A stretch of DNA of 64,000 nt from CAVVZJ01 sp963752755. Lineage in GTDB: Bacteria > Planctomycetota > Planctomycetia > Isosphaerales > Isosphaeraceae. This document shows, one piece after another, positions 38,843 to 47,998 of this stretch (the stretch's first letter is position 1; every line of letters begins with the position of its first letter). A program made the position numbers and the translations under genes. The stretch covers positions 1 to 64,000 of the forward strand of contig CAVVZJ010000014.1 of assembly GCA_963752755.1 (NCBI GenBank), given 5' to 3'. Below the pieces are notes generated by a model that made no database searches, was not told the DNA's origin, and saw only the letters and a program-made list of their open reading frames with translations.

Positions 38843-40174
38843 ATGCGTCCACGATCCATCGACCGCCGCCAGTTCCTCCAGGAATCCGCGATCGCCGCCG
38901 GCCTCGCCGCCACGGCCGCCACCGCGGCCGTCACCCGCGCCGACGATGACGACGCCACGTCTGGCAAGAAGGTCGGCGCCAACGACGCCGTCCGCGTGGC
39001 CGTGATCGGCGTCCGTGGCCGCGGCATGGAGCACGTCGCCGGCTTCGGCCGGGTCAACGACGCCAAGATCGTCGCCATCTGCGACTGCGACAAGAACATG
39101 ATCGGCCGAGCCATGAAGGCCGTCACGTCACAGAATGGCGCCGAGCCGAAGTATTATCAAGACATCCGCAAACTTCTCGAAGACAAGGAGATCGACGCCG
39201 TCTCCATCGCCACGCCGAACCACTGGCACGCCCTGGCCACGATCTGGGCCTGTCAGGCCGGCAAGGACGTTTACGTCGAGAAGCCGGTCAGCCACAACGT
39301 CAGCGAAGGCCGACGGATGGTCGAGGCGGCCGACAGGTACCAGAAGATCGTCCAGACCGGCACTCAGTGCCGCAGCCACAAGGGCATCCAGGGCGCCATC
39401 GCCTTCCTCCGTTCCGGCAAGCTCGGCAAGGTGTACATGGCCAAGGGCCTCTGCTACAAGCCCCGCGGTTCCATCGGCATCAAGCCGGATGGACCCGTCC
39501 CCGCCGGCCTCGACTACGACCTCTGGTGCGGCCCCGCCGAGAAGCGTTCCTTCAACGCCAACAAGCTCCACTACAACTGGCACTGGATCTGGAACACCGG
39601 CAACGGCGACCTCGGCAACCAGGGGATCCACCAGATGGATCTCGCCCGCTGGGGCCTCGGCAAGGACGAGCTGCCCCGCGCCGTGCAGGCCTCCGGCGGT
39701 CGCTTCGGCTACAAGGACGACGGTGAGACCCCCAACACCCTCACCACCGCCCTCGAATACGATGATTGCCTGCTCCAGTTCGAGGTCCGCGGCCTGGACA
39801 CCAACGACGAGCTGGGCGTCCGGATCGGCGACATCTTCTACGGCACCGAAGGCGTGCTGGCGATCTCCAGCTACACCACCTGGAAGACCTTCTGGGGTCC
39901 CCGGATGGAGCCGGGCGAGGGCGGCACCGGCGGCGGCGACCACTTCGCCAACTTCATCCAGGCCGTCAAGTCCCGCGACGCCAAGTCGCTCCACGCCCCG
40001 ATCGAGCAGGGCCACCTCTCCAGCGCCCTCTGCCACCTGGGCAACATCGCCTACCGGCTTGGCCGCAAGCTCCAGCTCAACCCCTCCACCGAGTCGTTCC
40101 TCAACGACCCCGAGGCCGACCGCATGCTCACCCGCGAATACCGCAAGGGCTTCGAGGTACCCAGCAAGATCTGA
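38843..40174 (+). CDS. Gfo/Idh/MocA-family oxidoreductase, Tat-type leader
   Basis: N-terminus SIDRRQFLQESAIAAGLAAT resembles a twin-arginine signal. The NAD(P)-binding fold starts VRVAVIGVRGRGMEHVAGF; the family EKP motif is in DVYVEKPVSHNVSEG, and substrate-domain features include WNTGNGDLGNQGIHQMD. 443 residues. Exported members of this family are greatly expanded in planctomycetes and act on sugars or sugar derivatives. A strong hairpin follows the stop by 20 bases. Confidence 0.92.
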   Translation: MRPRSIDRRQFLQESAIAAGLAATAATAAVTRADDDDATSGKKVGANDAVRVAVIGVRGRGMEHVAGFGRVNDAKIVAICDCDKNMIGRAMKAVTSQNGAEPKYYQDIRKLLEDKEIDAVSIATPNHWHALATIWACQAGKDVYVEKPVSHNVSEGRRMVEAADRYQKIVQTGTQCRSHKGIQGAIAFLRSGKLGKVYMAKGLCYKPRGSIGIKPDGPVPAGLDYDLWCGPAEKRSFNANKLHYNWHWIWNTGNGDLGNQGIHQMDLARWGLGKDELPRAVQASGGRFGYKDDGETPNTLTTALEYDDCLLQFEVRGLDTNDELGVRIGDIFYGTEGVLAISSYTTWKTFWGPRMEPGEGGTGGGDHFANFIQAVKSRDAKSLHAPIEQGHLSSALCHLGNIAYRLGRKLQLNPSTESFLNDPEADRMLTREYRKGFEVPSKI

Positions 40175-40193
40175 TCCCAGGCCCTCGTTCCAC

Positions 40194-40247
40194 TCCCAAA
40201 CCAAACAGGCCCGGCGCCGGCAGGCGCCGGGCCTGTTTGGTTTGGGA
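40194..40247. terminator. 54-nt perfect hairpin after the oxidoreductase gene
   Basis: A perfect 25-bp stem (40194-40218 with 40223-40247) with a 4-base loop, of composition T-rich at the outer arm and GC-rich at the inner (AACAGGCCCGGCGCC). It follows the stop codon closely and may terminate transcription; no T-run follows. Confidence 0.6.
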
Positions 40248-40344
40248 AACATCGCGGAAAGCAGTTGACCCTCCTCGTTCCGACCCCTACCATCGCCACC
40301 GCCAGGAAACAACTCCTGATCCCCCACTTCCAAGGAGGAGTCTC

Positions 40345-41181
40345 ATGCATCAAACCCCTCGTTTTTCGTTTCGAATCCGTCTTGCTCTGCTCCTTGGGCT
40401 CTTCCTGGCCGTCGCGAGTCCACTCCGGGCGGGGGTGCTGTACGACACCGGCTTCGAAACCCCCGCCTTCACTGCGGGCAACGTCCTCTCGGGGCAGGAC
40501 GGTTTCCTGGCCCTCTACGGCGACGTCGCCTCGACCATTGGCACAGCGCACCCGCAGGCCGGCAACCAGGCCGTCCAGGTGTCTGGGAGCGCATTGCCCT
40601 CACTCGGCAGCGGCACCTTCCTCGTCGGTAGTGAGACGTACAAGCCGCTCGACTACGACACCGCCACCGGGCTGTCGACGATCGATCTCTCTGCCGACGT
40701 CCGCCTGGATGGCCCTGCCACCCCGAACAACGATCAGATCAGCGCCAACCTCGTGCTCAACTCCGGCGCCGGTGATATCCTCGGCGAGCTGGCCCTCTCC
40801 TCCGACGGCCACGCCTACGCCTTCGGGAGCAAGGCCAGCGACACCTACCAGTTCGGCACCAGCGTGGACCTCAATACCTATCACAATCTCCGCATGGTCG
40901 CCGATTTCGCCGGCAAGTCGGTCACCTACTACCTTGATGGCACCCTGCTCGGGTCCTTGGGCTTCGATTCGTCGGTCACGTCCACCGTGTTTGGGGGCCC
41001 GTCGCTCGCGGTCATCGCCGTGGACGATGCGAGCTTCGACCGGACCCCGTACACCGCCTACTTTGACAACCTCACCGTCAGCTCCGTTCCTGAACCGTCC
41101 GCCCTCGCCCTGCTCGCGATCGGCGGTGTGACCCTCGGTCGAATTCGCCTCCGACGGGCGAGGGTTCGCCAGTCGGCCTGA
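40345..41181 (+). CDS. PEP-CTERM sorted extracellular protein
   Basis: Signal peptide (IRLALLLGLFLAVASPLRAG), a beta-sandwich-like body of about 220 residues (FETPAFTAGNVLSGQDGF; NLRMVADFAGKSVTYYLDG), and a C-terminal sorting signal VPEPSALALLAIGGVTLG followed by RIRLRRAR, that is, the PEP motif, a hydrophobic helix and a basic tail. It is expected to be processed by an exosortase during export to the cell surface. Strong AAGGAGGAG lies before the ATG at 40345. 278 residues. Confidence 0.9.
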   Translation: MHQTPRFSFRIRLALLLGLFLAVASPLRAGVLYDTGFETPAFTAGNVLSGQDGFLALYGDVASTIGTAHPQAGNQAVQVSGSALPSLGSGTFLVGSETYKPLDYDTATGLSTIDLSADVRLDGPATPNNDQISANLVLNSGAGDILGELALSSDGHAYAFGSKASDTYQFGTSVDLNTYHNLRMVADFAGKSVTYYLDGTLLGSLGFDSSVTSTVFGGPSLAVIAVDDASFDRTPYTAYFDNLTVSSVPEPSALALLAIGGVTLGRIRLRRARVRQSA

Positions 41182-41319
41182 AGCGGCTTCCCGACCCTGC
41201 TTTCGTTCAACTCCTCCGCCCCCTCGCCCGATCTTTGACGGGCAGGCGAGGGTCAGGGGTCCGACGTCTCCTTGCGCCTGGCTCGCCTGTTTTCGGAGTC
41301 CGGTGGCGAGGAGTCGCCC

Positions 41320-42491
41320 ATGCCTGACGTCTCCCCGAACCTCCTTCCCGAGCCCGCTCCCCGCCGTCCACTCACGGTCGGCCGCCGCTTCCGGCGCCTG
41401 CTGGTGGTCAACCTGGTCGTCTTCGGCCTGGTCGGCGTGCTGGGCGAGATTGGGTTTCGCCTGCTTTGGCATCCAACATACTGGATACACTGCGAGAACT
41501 GGCGATTCGGCTCCGGACACACCGCCGCCGGCAAGAAGTGGTGGCCCGACGCCACCTACCGTGTCCAGAGCCGGGAGTTTCACACCACCTTCCGCACCAA
41601 CACCCTCGGCTACCGCGCCCGTCCCACGCCCACACGCACGCCCGCCCCCTACCGCATCGCTTTCGTCGGCGACTCCTTCACCGAGGCGATGCAGGTCGCC
41701 TATGACGAGAGCTTCGTCGCCCGCCTCGAACGCGCCCTGAACGGCCCCTCAGCGGGCCGCGAGGTCGTCTGCGAGAACTACAGCATCTCCGCGACCGGCC
41801 TGTTCGACTACTACCACCGGATCATCCACGACGTCTTCCGACCCGGCCCGGCGCCCGACGCACTGGTCCTCTGTCTCTACCCCGGCAACGACTTCCTCAT
41901 GGAGTTCCCGGACGACGGCTTCCTGCCCGACGGACGCCCACGCCGCGACTATTTCGACAGGCCATCCTGGGGCTGGCATGCCGTCACCTGGGTCAACCTC
42001 AAATCCAAATTTGGCCACTTCGCGATACGATCGATCCTGGTGGCTGCCTTGCGTTCGGCACCCCCGCAGGAGCAAGGCCCCCGTCTCTGGTGGTGCGACC
42101 CCGCGGTCGCCGCCTCGGCCCCGACGCTCCGGCGATCCGACGCTCGCGAGCCCTCCTCGAAGCGATCGCCGCCGAGAGCCGGCTTCGCCAGACGCGCCTG
42201 ATTGTCCTGGTTGTCGGCCCGGCCGCGACCTACGCCGCGAAGGGAGGCGCCAGCCCGCTCGCCCGCATCCTCACCGACTGGGGCCTCGACGTCCCCGTGA
42301 TCGACCTCTCCGCCCCCATGATCGCCTTGCCGGACTACCAACGCTTGACGTTCCCCCGCGATGGACACCTGAACCCGTCGGGCCACGCCTTCGTCGCCTC
42401 GCGGGCCCTCGCCCCACTCCGCAACGCCCTCGGCCTTACCTCGCCGTCGCCCGGCCGGCTCGCGGGCTCGCGATCGGAACCGGTCCGCTGA
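41320..42491 (+). CDS. SGNH/GDSL-like hydrolase with N-terminal membrane anchor, one frameshift
   Basis: After a hydrophobic anchor (LLVVNLVVFGLVGVLGEIGF) the SGNH block I motif reads IAFVGDSFTEAMQ, with VVCENYSISATGLFDYY and LVLCLYPGNDFL as later blocks; block V is FPRDGHLNPSGHAFVA with the catalytic Asp-His pair. About 390 residues. Such proteins often esterify or de-esterify envelope polysaccharides. The frame shifts near 42115, before APAIRRSRALLEAIAAES. Confidence 0.78.
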
Positions 42492-42571
42492 TGCTGCGTG
42501 TGGCCGTGGGCGGCCATCCGTGGCTCATCTCGGCCAGGGGTCGCGACGGAGCCGACCTCGCCCTTCGTGGA

Positions 42572-42691
42572 TCAATTGCCCGTGATCAGGTCCGAGCTGA
42601 GCGGCAGTTGTCGATACTGGCGTGTGAGCGACTCGCCGGCCGGGGTGATCAGCTTGGCCCAGACGGTGCCGTTGACGTCCTCGGCGAGGAA
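42572..42691 (-). pseudogene. 3' fragment of a DUF1559 gene split by a transposon
   Basis: Read on the minus strand this gives EDVNGTVWAKLITPAGESL and a short end to a TGA at 42572-42574. It is the exact continuation of the DUF1559 gene whose 5' part lies at 48051-49190: removal of 42692-48050 plus one 10-bp repeat yields ...GSARFLAEDVNGTVW... in frame. The neighbouring paralogue ends with the same phrase (DDIDGAVWARLLTPAGES). Confidence 0.85.
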
Positions 42692-42750
42692 AGCTTTGTA
42701 GATTTTTAGTGGGAAACGGCCTCAAAAACCTACAGGTGGCCATTCTGTAG
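42692..42750. repeat. left end of the transposon with short repeats
   Basis: TGTAG at 42698-42702, CTACA at 42730-42734 (opposite orientation) and TGTAG at 42746-42750, each beside T- or A-rich tracts; probable transposase-binding sites. Confidence 0.5.
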
Positions 42751-43525
42751 GTTATTGTCCCCGGTCAAACCCAACTAAAAATAGAGATCAGTTCATCAAT
42801 TTCGGGGGTCGGCTCAAGGGCGTCAACCGGCTCAACCTCATCCTCACCCCAGAACACCGCCGTGACCTTGAGTTCGTAGGTCGATTGCACCAGGCAGCAC
42901 AGGTTGTGGCAAAGGATTTTCGCCAAGGCTTCATTGATCATCGCCGTATCTGACTTGGACAGCAGATGGTCCCCGAATTTGGCCTTGATCATGGAGAACG
43001 TCGTCTCGACGTTACTCCGCTTGTGGTAGTGACTCAGGTAGGCGTCCCGGTTGAGGTTGTACAGGTGGAACATCCGGGCCATCGTGCCGCCCTCTGACGC
43101 CGTCGTGTTGCTCTTGAAGTCGATGTAGGGCGTCCCACCGAGCGAAGCCACGAGATCCATGTTGTCATAGCTCAAGTAGGCCGCATCGGCGGAAACCTCC
43201 CGGAGCGCGAATGACTGCGACGTGGCCCGGACCAACGGGGCGAATTGGGGGCAGTCCCCCGCATACCGCTCGTCAATCTCGACGGCCGTGACCACGTTCG
43301 TCTTAACCCCGGTCATCGCACTGACTTTCACCCAATCGTACTCCTTCTTGACCACGCCGTACTTGTGGTCGAACCATCGCACGAACCGCGACGTGGTGAA
43401 GCCGGAACTGTCCACCGCGAAATCCGATTCGATCGACCGGAGTGGCCGGGCGGCTCTCGGCGATGAGGGCACGGAGGATCGGAGTCAGGGTCTTTGATTC
43501 CAAGGTGCCGCAGACGGACGTGAAG

Positions 43526-45172
43526 AGGGGATTGTCTCACTCCCCATTCCTTTGGGTTGACAGTTGTTGCGTCAACAGGGTCGGGTCGGCCTGGAGCAGC
43601 TCCCAGAAGTCGAACGTCGGCAACTCCAGGCCCAAGGCCCGGTACGGGCAGACGTCCTTGCGGGGGCCCGAACGCAGCGCGTGGCTGTTCCAGTAAAGCC
43701 GCTTCAGGTCCAGCATCGCCTGGCTCATCCGCTTGTGTCGTGACTGCTGCATCCGTAGCACGCCGTTGAGGCATTCCACCGCGCTGCTGCGCGGACCGTC
43801 GTCTCCAGCACCGCGGCCACGCGGGCGTAGCTGGCCCGCTCCGGTTCGTCCCGCTCACCTCGCCGAGCGACGGACCACACCGTCGCGATCCGCCGATCCG
43901 CCGCCGGCTCAACACGGCCGTGACGCAGCCACCACCGCCAGGCCATCGCCTCGCGCCATGCCGGTCGCGGCTCGGCCGACTCCAGGCGGCGTTGCATACG
44001 GTCCAGGAAGGCCAGGCTCCGCGGGTCGGAGAGAAAGTTGCGGACCTTCGACCAGTCCGCACCGGGCAGGTCCACCAGCGCCGCGGCGATCTCGGCTCGG
44101 GCGTGCGCCCGGTCGTTGAGCTGGCCATCGGCACGGAATAACCCCAACGCGGCGTCGATCCGGCCCCAGGCCGCTTCCCACCGCTCGACCTGCTCGAAGA
44201 GAGTCGTGGCCTTGCGCCAGGCGGCGCGGGCCGTCTGGGCGGTGCCACGGGCGTCGACTCCCTGCCGCTTCCTGGCGGCGACCTGGACATCGGCGTCCTC
44301 GGCCTGCTCCCAGGCCGCCTCGGCGCGCCGCCAGTGCCGGCCCAGGACCCGCTTGGCCTGCATCGCGGTGTGGAAGACGTCCAGGCCGTGCCCCAGGCCC
44401 GGGGCCGCGGGGTCCCGGCATCGCGCCTCGGCGAGTTGTCCGACCGCCGCGGTGATCCCCCGGGCGGCATCGGAGACGACGAACTCCAGGGCGACGAACG
44501 GCTCCAGCTGGTGGCTCCAGGTCTCGGCCGTACGGTCGGCGGCGTTGCGGCAGAAGACGGCCGTCATGCTCGTCGGTTCGATGCCGACCAAAGTCGGCCG
44601 CCCCCAAAAAAGACCTCGTCGACGGCCAGGGTCTGGACCCGGCCCTGACAGGCCCCGTCGAGGGCCTTCAGCACCGGCTCGGCCTTGCTGGCCTCCTCGG
44701 CGACCCAGCGTGCGATGGTCGAATGGTCGGGGCCGTACTGGGGCTCGATGACCCGGATGAGGTCCTCGATCTGTCGGGTGCTGATGCCCATGGCGAAGGC
44801 CGTCACCGCCAGTCGCCGCCGGGTCGCCTCGTCGAGGGCCGCCGGTGGCGAGGTGGGGATGGGACCATCGGCCGGTGTCGCGTCGGGGGCCTGCGGCGGT
44901 TGCAAGCGGTGCTCGACCTGGCGGGCGTGCTCGTAGATGGTCTGCCGGCTGCAGCCGACCTCTTCGGCCCGTCGGGAGACGGCGCCGTAGGCCCCGGAGA
45001 AGACGGCGGCGGCGTTGCGGACCCAGGTGCGAAGCGATAGCGTGCTCATCGGGGAGGTCCTCTGTGGTGCTGGTGATCTTGCTCGTGAGCCAGTCCACCA
45101 CGGGGCGGCCTCCCCTTCCACTCAAACTGTCAACCCGGCGAGCCCGATTTCAGTCCCCATTGCGACAAAGCC
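43526..45172 (-). mobile_element. insertion sequence nested in the SWIM transposase gene, 1647 bp
   Basis: CGTGAAG is duplicated at 43519-43525 and 45173-45179. The ends are related (GGGGATTGTC and GGCTTTGTCG reading inwards) and both contain the subterminal 12-mer GGGTTGACAGTT (43553-43564 and inverted near 45125-45136). The element carries one transposase gene. Removal with one 7-bp repeat rejoins the SWIM transposase frame (...VPHFT/SVCGTLES...). Confidence 0.75.
43537..45049 (-). CDS. transposase of the nested IS, family not assigned, frameshifted
   Basis: From ATG 45049: an HTH region (RRAEEVGCSRQTIYEHARQV), a second DNA-binding-like region (AMGISTRQIEDLIRVIEP), then TLAVDEVFFGG (Asp), FVVSDAARGITAAV (Asp), a long helical insertion, and SSAVECLNGVLRMQQS (Glu), consistent with a DDE enzyme of about 500 residues. 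Frame changes occur near 44605 (T6G5 run) and 43795. I do not recognise an established IS family with confidence. Confidence 0.65.
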
Positions 45173-45861
45173 CGTGAAGTGTGGCACCTTGGCGATGTAT
45201 CCCTTTTCGCAAGCATCGGTTAGATCGCTGATAAACCTCCGTGCTGAGAGCGTGCAATAGACCTTGAAGACTGCCGCGAAGACCTGATCGGCCATCGGGA
45301 TCGGCTTGCGACCCCGCCCCGGTTTGCGCGGTGGCTCCGGGACGCCCCGGCAGAGGTCTGCCAAGAGCGCCTGAACGTGCCGCTTCTCGGTCGTCTGGGC
45401 TTTGTCGTAATTCGGCCAGTCCTGCTTGTAGGTCGGCCGACGAGCCGTCGTCTGCTTGGCGACGGTGACGGTTTCCTTGCCCGTCTCCGCGACGGTCAGA
45501 GCCTCCGTGATGGTCTCCGTACCGTCGGGCAGTGTCTCTCGTTGGATAACGTACTGAACGGCGAAGACGTGCTTGCATGGCTGTCCCCGCTTCTCGTAGT
45601 CAGGACAGGTGCAGGTGGCCGTCTGGCCGTCGGTCTGGACCCAATACTTACCGTTTCCGGTCTGAGACGGAACGGTCCAGAGTCCGCCGTTCTTCTGGGT
45701 GATCCGGGTCACGGCCGCAATGGCGAGTCCGCGCTGGCGGCGGGCCTCAGTTGGGTCGAAATCGGACATGCGTCGGCCCCTTCCCCGTCTGGGGGCGGGC
45801 CGGATAGAATGGGGGCTGCTGGGACCGCCATTCGGGCCTAACCCGCCCGGATGTGTCTTGC

Positions 45862-45900
45862 CCCCACGCGGTTGTTGCAAGCAACCGTGTGGGGTTTTTT
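45862..45900 (+). terminator. Rho-independent terminator, plus-strand
   Basis: CCCCACGCGGTTG pairs with CAACCGTGTGGGG (13 bp, one G-U) across a 7-base loop and is followed by six T (45895-45900). No plus-strand gene ends before it; it would shield the RHH regulator from transcription entering from the left. Confidence 0.75.
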
Positions 45901-45928
45901 CATGGGCTCTTGCCCATTTCCACACTAA

Positions 45929-45993
45929 TTGTACGTTCATTGTACGGACAAATCAAGAGAGAAGGCTTGAAATGCACGGATTTTGTCCGTACA
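45929..45993. promoter_or_regulatory. operator-like repeats upstream of the RHH gene
   Basis: TGTACGGACAAA (45941-45952) is perfectly inverted at 45982-45993, and TTGTACG occurs as a direct repeat at 45929-45935 and 45940-45946, 11 bases apart, about one helical turn. The right arm ends 8 bases before the ATG at 46002. This suggests autoregulation by the RHH protein. Confidence 0.6.
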
Positions 45994-46001
45994 CTTCGGG
46001 C

Positions 46002-46220
46002 ATGGATACCAAACGAAGTGCAGGGCGGGCGAGAAAGTCGCGGGACGACCGGTTGGAGTTGCGCCTTGGGGCTGCCGAAAAGCTTGCTTTCCAAGAGGCG
46101 GCTGATCTGGCGGGAATACCACTATCGGCATGGGTCAGAGAGCATTTGAGGCGGGCCGCTCGGAGTGAACTCGAAGGCTTTGGCCGGTCAGTACCATTCT
46201 TGGTAGAGGTAGGCACCTGA
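46002..46220 (+). CDS. ribbon-helix-helix (CopG/MobC-like) DNA-binding protein
   Basis: 72 residues: a basic N-terminal tail (MDTKRSAGRARKSRDD), a strand RLELRLGAAEKLAFQEAADL and the second helix IPLSAWVREHLRRAARSEL, the ribbon-helix-helix arrangement. Such proteins bind DNA as dimers of strands; likely an autorepressor of this element or a relaxosome-like accessory protein. ATG at 45972 would add ten residues. A 19-bp hairpin follows. Confidence 0.7.
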   Translation: MDTKRSAGRARKSRDDRLELRLGAAEKLAFQEAADLAGIPLSAWVREHLRRAARSELEGFGRSVPFLVEVGT

Positions 46221-46281
46221 CGGGATAGAGTGTCCGTTCCTTCGGAAGTGGGTTTCTCAATCCGAACGGCTTCGTTCTTTG

Positions 46282-46326
46282 ACTTAGACAGGCGGCGAAC
46301 GAAATGAGTTCGCCGCCTGTCTAAGT
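46282..46326 (+). terminator. 19-bp perfect hairpin after the RHH gene
   Basis: ACTTAGACAGGCGGCGAAC (46282-46300) and its complement (46308-46326) enclose the loop GAAATGA. It isolates the RHH gene from the passenger pair downstream; no long T-run. Confidence 0.6.
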
Positions 46327-46438
46327 GTTCAGAGATTGGCTTACCACGACTTGCGAGGCTGCATCCTTGCGTCCAGCCCCCGGTTCAGTTCTTATGGTAA
46401 ATTCAGTGACCACTTCGATGATCCTAGAGGCTCAATCG

Positions 46439-46858
46439 ATGCCGATGAGGTATGCGACCGAACTAGCCAAATACCCCAACTGTCCGCCTCAGAAGACGGA
46501 ACCGTGCAATAGGCTAGCTTGCCGTTTCGTCCACGAAACTATTGACGACGGCCGGAACTTCTTGCCCGTCTCCAAGTTGAACCCGAAGCGGACGTTCGAT
46601 ACGGACGAAGAGAAATGTGACGCATATGCCCTATCTTTCTTCGCATCTATAGACCATGCCCGAAAGAGATTCGCCTACCTTGCCAGAACAAACAAGAAGA
46701 TTTACAGAACTATCGGATGTAATATTGCGACTGGATCAATATGCGAGGCGGACGGTCTCGCCGGTCCTGTGAATGCTCACGGCCACTTCTCGCTCTGGGA
46801 ATCAGACGAAACACAATTCGCTGAAGTCTTTAAGATCACTGAGGCTTGCCCTCGATGA
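46439..46858 (+). CDS. hypothetical passenger protein, first gene of a coupled pair
   Basis: ATG 46439 is chosen because GAGG lies 8 bases upstream; an open frame continues to 46325. The 139-residue protein starts MPMRYATELAKYPNCPP, has CNRLACRFVHE and KCDAYALSFFASIDHARKRF, and ends near GHFSLWESDETQFAEVF. I know similar short proteins (N..CPP..A.P.N...RFV) only as uncharacterised accessory genes. Codon use is less GC-rich than the host genes. It overlaps the next gene by ATGA, so both should be translated together. Confidence 0.55.
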   Translation: MPMRYATELAKYPNCPPQKTEPCNRLACRFVHETIDDGRNFLPVSKLNPKRTFDTDEEKCDAYALSFFASIDHARKRFAYLARTNKKIYRTIGCNIATGSICEADGLAGPVNAHGHFSLWESDETQFAEVFKITEACPR

Positions 46859-47859
46859 ACGCCATTCCGGGGATTCCCCTGCCCAACCTCCCGATCAGTG
46901 GACTGCGACATGTCCGGGATCTCATCTACTTCGATGGTCCGCTGCTCTCGCACTTCGAACACCCCAATGGAGATGATTATCTATACTATTGGTGCGATTG
47001 TGACGACACAGCGAATCGGTGGATGGTCCTTCGGGTTGCAGAGGCTAGCATTCTTCGCCTCATCAATCATATCGCGACCCTAGATTCAGTAGTGCCGAGA
47101 GGGTGCCGCGACGATTACGTCTATATCGTTGATCTCGCGAGTGATGGCAAGCCAATTCAGACTATCCTCACGCCCGTCCCCTCGATTCCCTCGGACTATC
47201 ATCCAGCCGAAGGCACCTACCTTGAAATGATCCCTTCGGCGGTTAGCGATCGATTGTACTCAGTCCTTGTGGATGGCGGATGGTCTGTTAAGGAGGTTGG
47301 GGAGTTCCCTAGCCTCTTTGCTAAAGTTTATTCTACACTTTATAATTTGACGAAATTCCCGGGGACCATGTTTGAGGGATTTCCGTGGAGAGGTGGGTTC
47401 AGCGCCCTTCACTTTTTCAGGTGGCTCTCCGATAACATCCCGGCCGGGGACCGACCGAAACTTTCGGCGATGCAGTATTCGTCGCCAGGCTTCATGCGGT
47501 TCGAATTGGATGGCCCTACTGCCGACATTGTAACTCAATGCGTCCGGTCCTTTCGCTCGAATCGAGAACGGATCTGGTCACTCTACCTGAGTTTGGGTGA
47601 ATTGATTCGCAAAAACAAATTGAATGAGATACGAGGGGTGGACTCCCCGGAGTGGCTCAATCATAACGAGCCACTCCGTCAGCACGCTGTCGAAATCATG
47701 GGCTCATTTCCGGGAATAAACGCCGATCTCTTTGTTGAGAGTTGCCCCCGCCCATTCGAGGCCGCGAAGATTGCAATGGCATTTGTTCGCTATGTCAAGG
47801 GGCTAACAAACTTCGAATCTGAAGGCTTGGTGCGTTTTCCCCGGAACGTCTCTGTGTGA
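46855..47859 (+). CDS. DUF6575-like passenger protein, second gene of the pair
   Basis: The N-terminal part (LRHVRDLIYFDGPLLSHFE, DDYLYYWCDCDDTANRWMVL, RVAEASILRLINHIATLD) resembles the DUF6575 domain, a family of unknown role found in accessory regions. The C-terminal 220 residues are mixed alpha/beta without known motif. 334 residues; the ATG at 46855 overlaps the preceding stop. GC content and codon use differ from the host. Pairing with the preceding gene on a transposon suggests a selfish or defence-like function; this is inference only. Confidence 0.55.
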   Translation: MNAIPGIPLPNLPISGLRHVRDLIYFDGPLLSHFEHPNGDDYLYYWCDCDDTANRWMVLRVAEASILRLINHIATLDSVVPRGCRDDYVYIVDLASDGKPIQTILTPVPSIPSDYHPAEGTYLEMIPSAVSDRLYSVLVDGGWSVKEVGEFPSLFAKVYSTLYNLTKFPGTMFEGFPWRGGFSALHFFRWLSDNIPAGDRPKLSAMQYSSPGFMRFELDGPTADIVTQCVRSFRSNRERIWSLYLSLGELIRKNKLNEIRGVDSPEWLNHNEPLRQHAVEIMGSFPGINADLFVESCPRPFEAAKIAMAFVRYVKGLTNFESEGLVRFPRNVSV

Positions 47860-47998
47860 GGCGAAATCGCGCGTCCGGTGGCAGCATATATCGCCGCTGG
47901 ATTCCCGGGCAAACACCCATAAAAGCTGGGCAATAAACACAATCTAGGCAAACGATTGGAGTCGCGTCTCCGATCTCATAGGAATAGGCTTCTGGTAA

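Larger units (their letters stand above)
42765..45769 (-). pseudogene. DDE transposase with N-terminal SWIM zinc finger, interrupted
   Basis: The N-terminal part, from ATG 45769 to 45173, carries the SWIM zinc finger CTCPDYEKRGQPCKHVFAV (CxC...CxH) and a helical region with DLCRGVPEPPRKPGRGRKP and FAAVFKVYCTLSARRFISDL. After the nested IS the frame continues at 43518 with SKTLTPILRALIAES, then ESDFAVDSSGFTTSRFVRW (first Asp), LREVSADAAYLSYDNMD (second Asp) and HYHKRSNVETTFSMIK (Glu), the IS5-like DDE_Tnp_1 catalytic triad. A small insertion near 43440 shifts one frame. The gene is inactive in this copy, so the transposon depends on another copy to move. Confidence 0.82.

Noticed and set aside
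42765..43490. Separate IS5-like transposase gene
   Set aside because: It is the C-terminal part of the SWIM transposase, separated from its N-terminus by the nested IS; the pieces rejoin with a 7-bp duplication.
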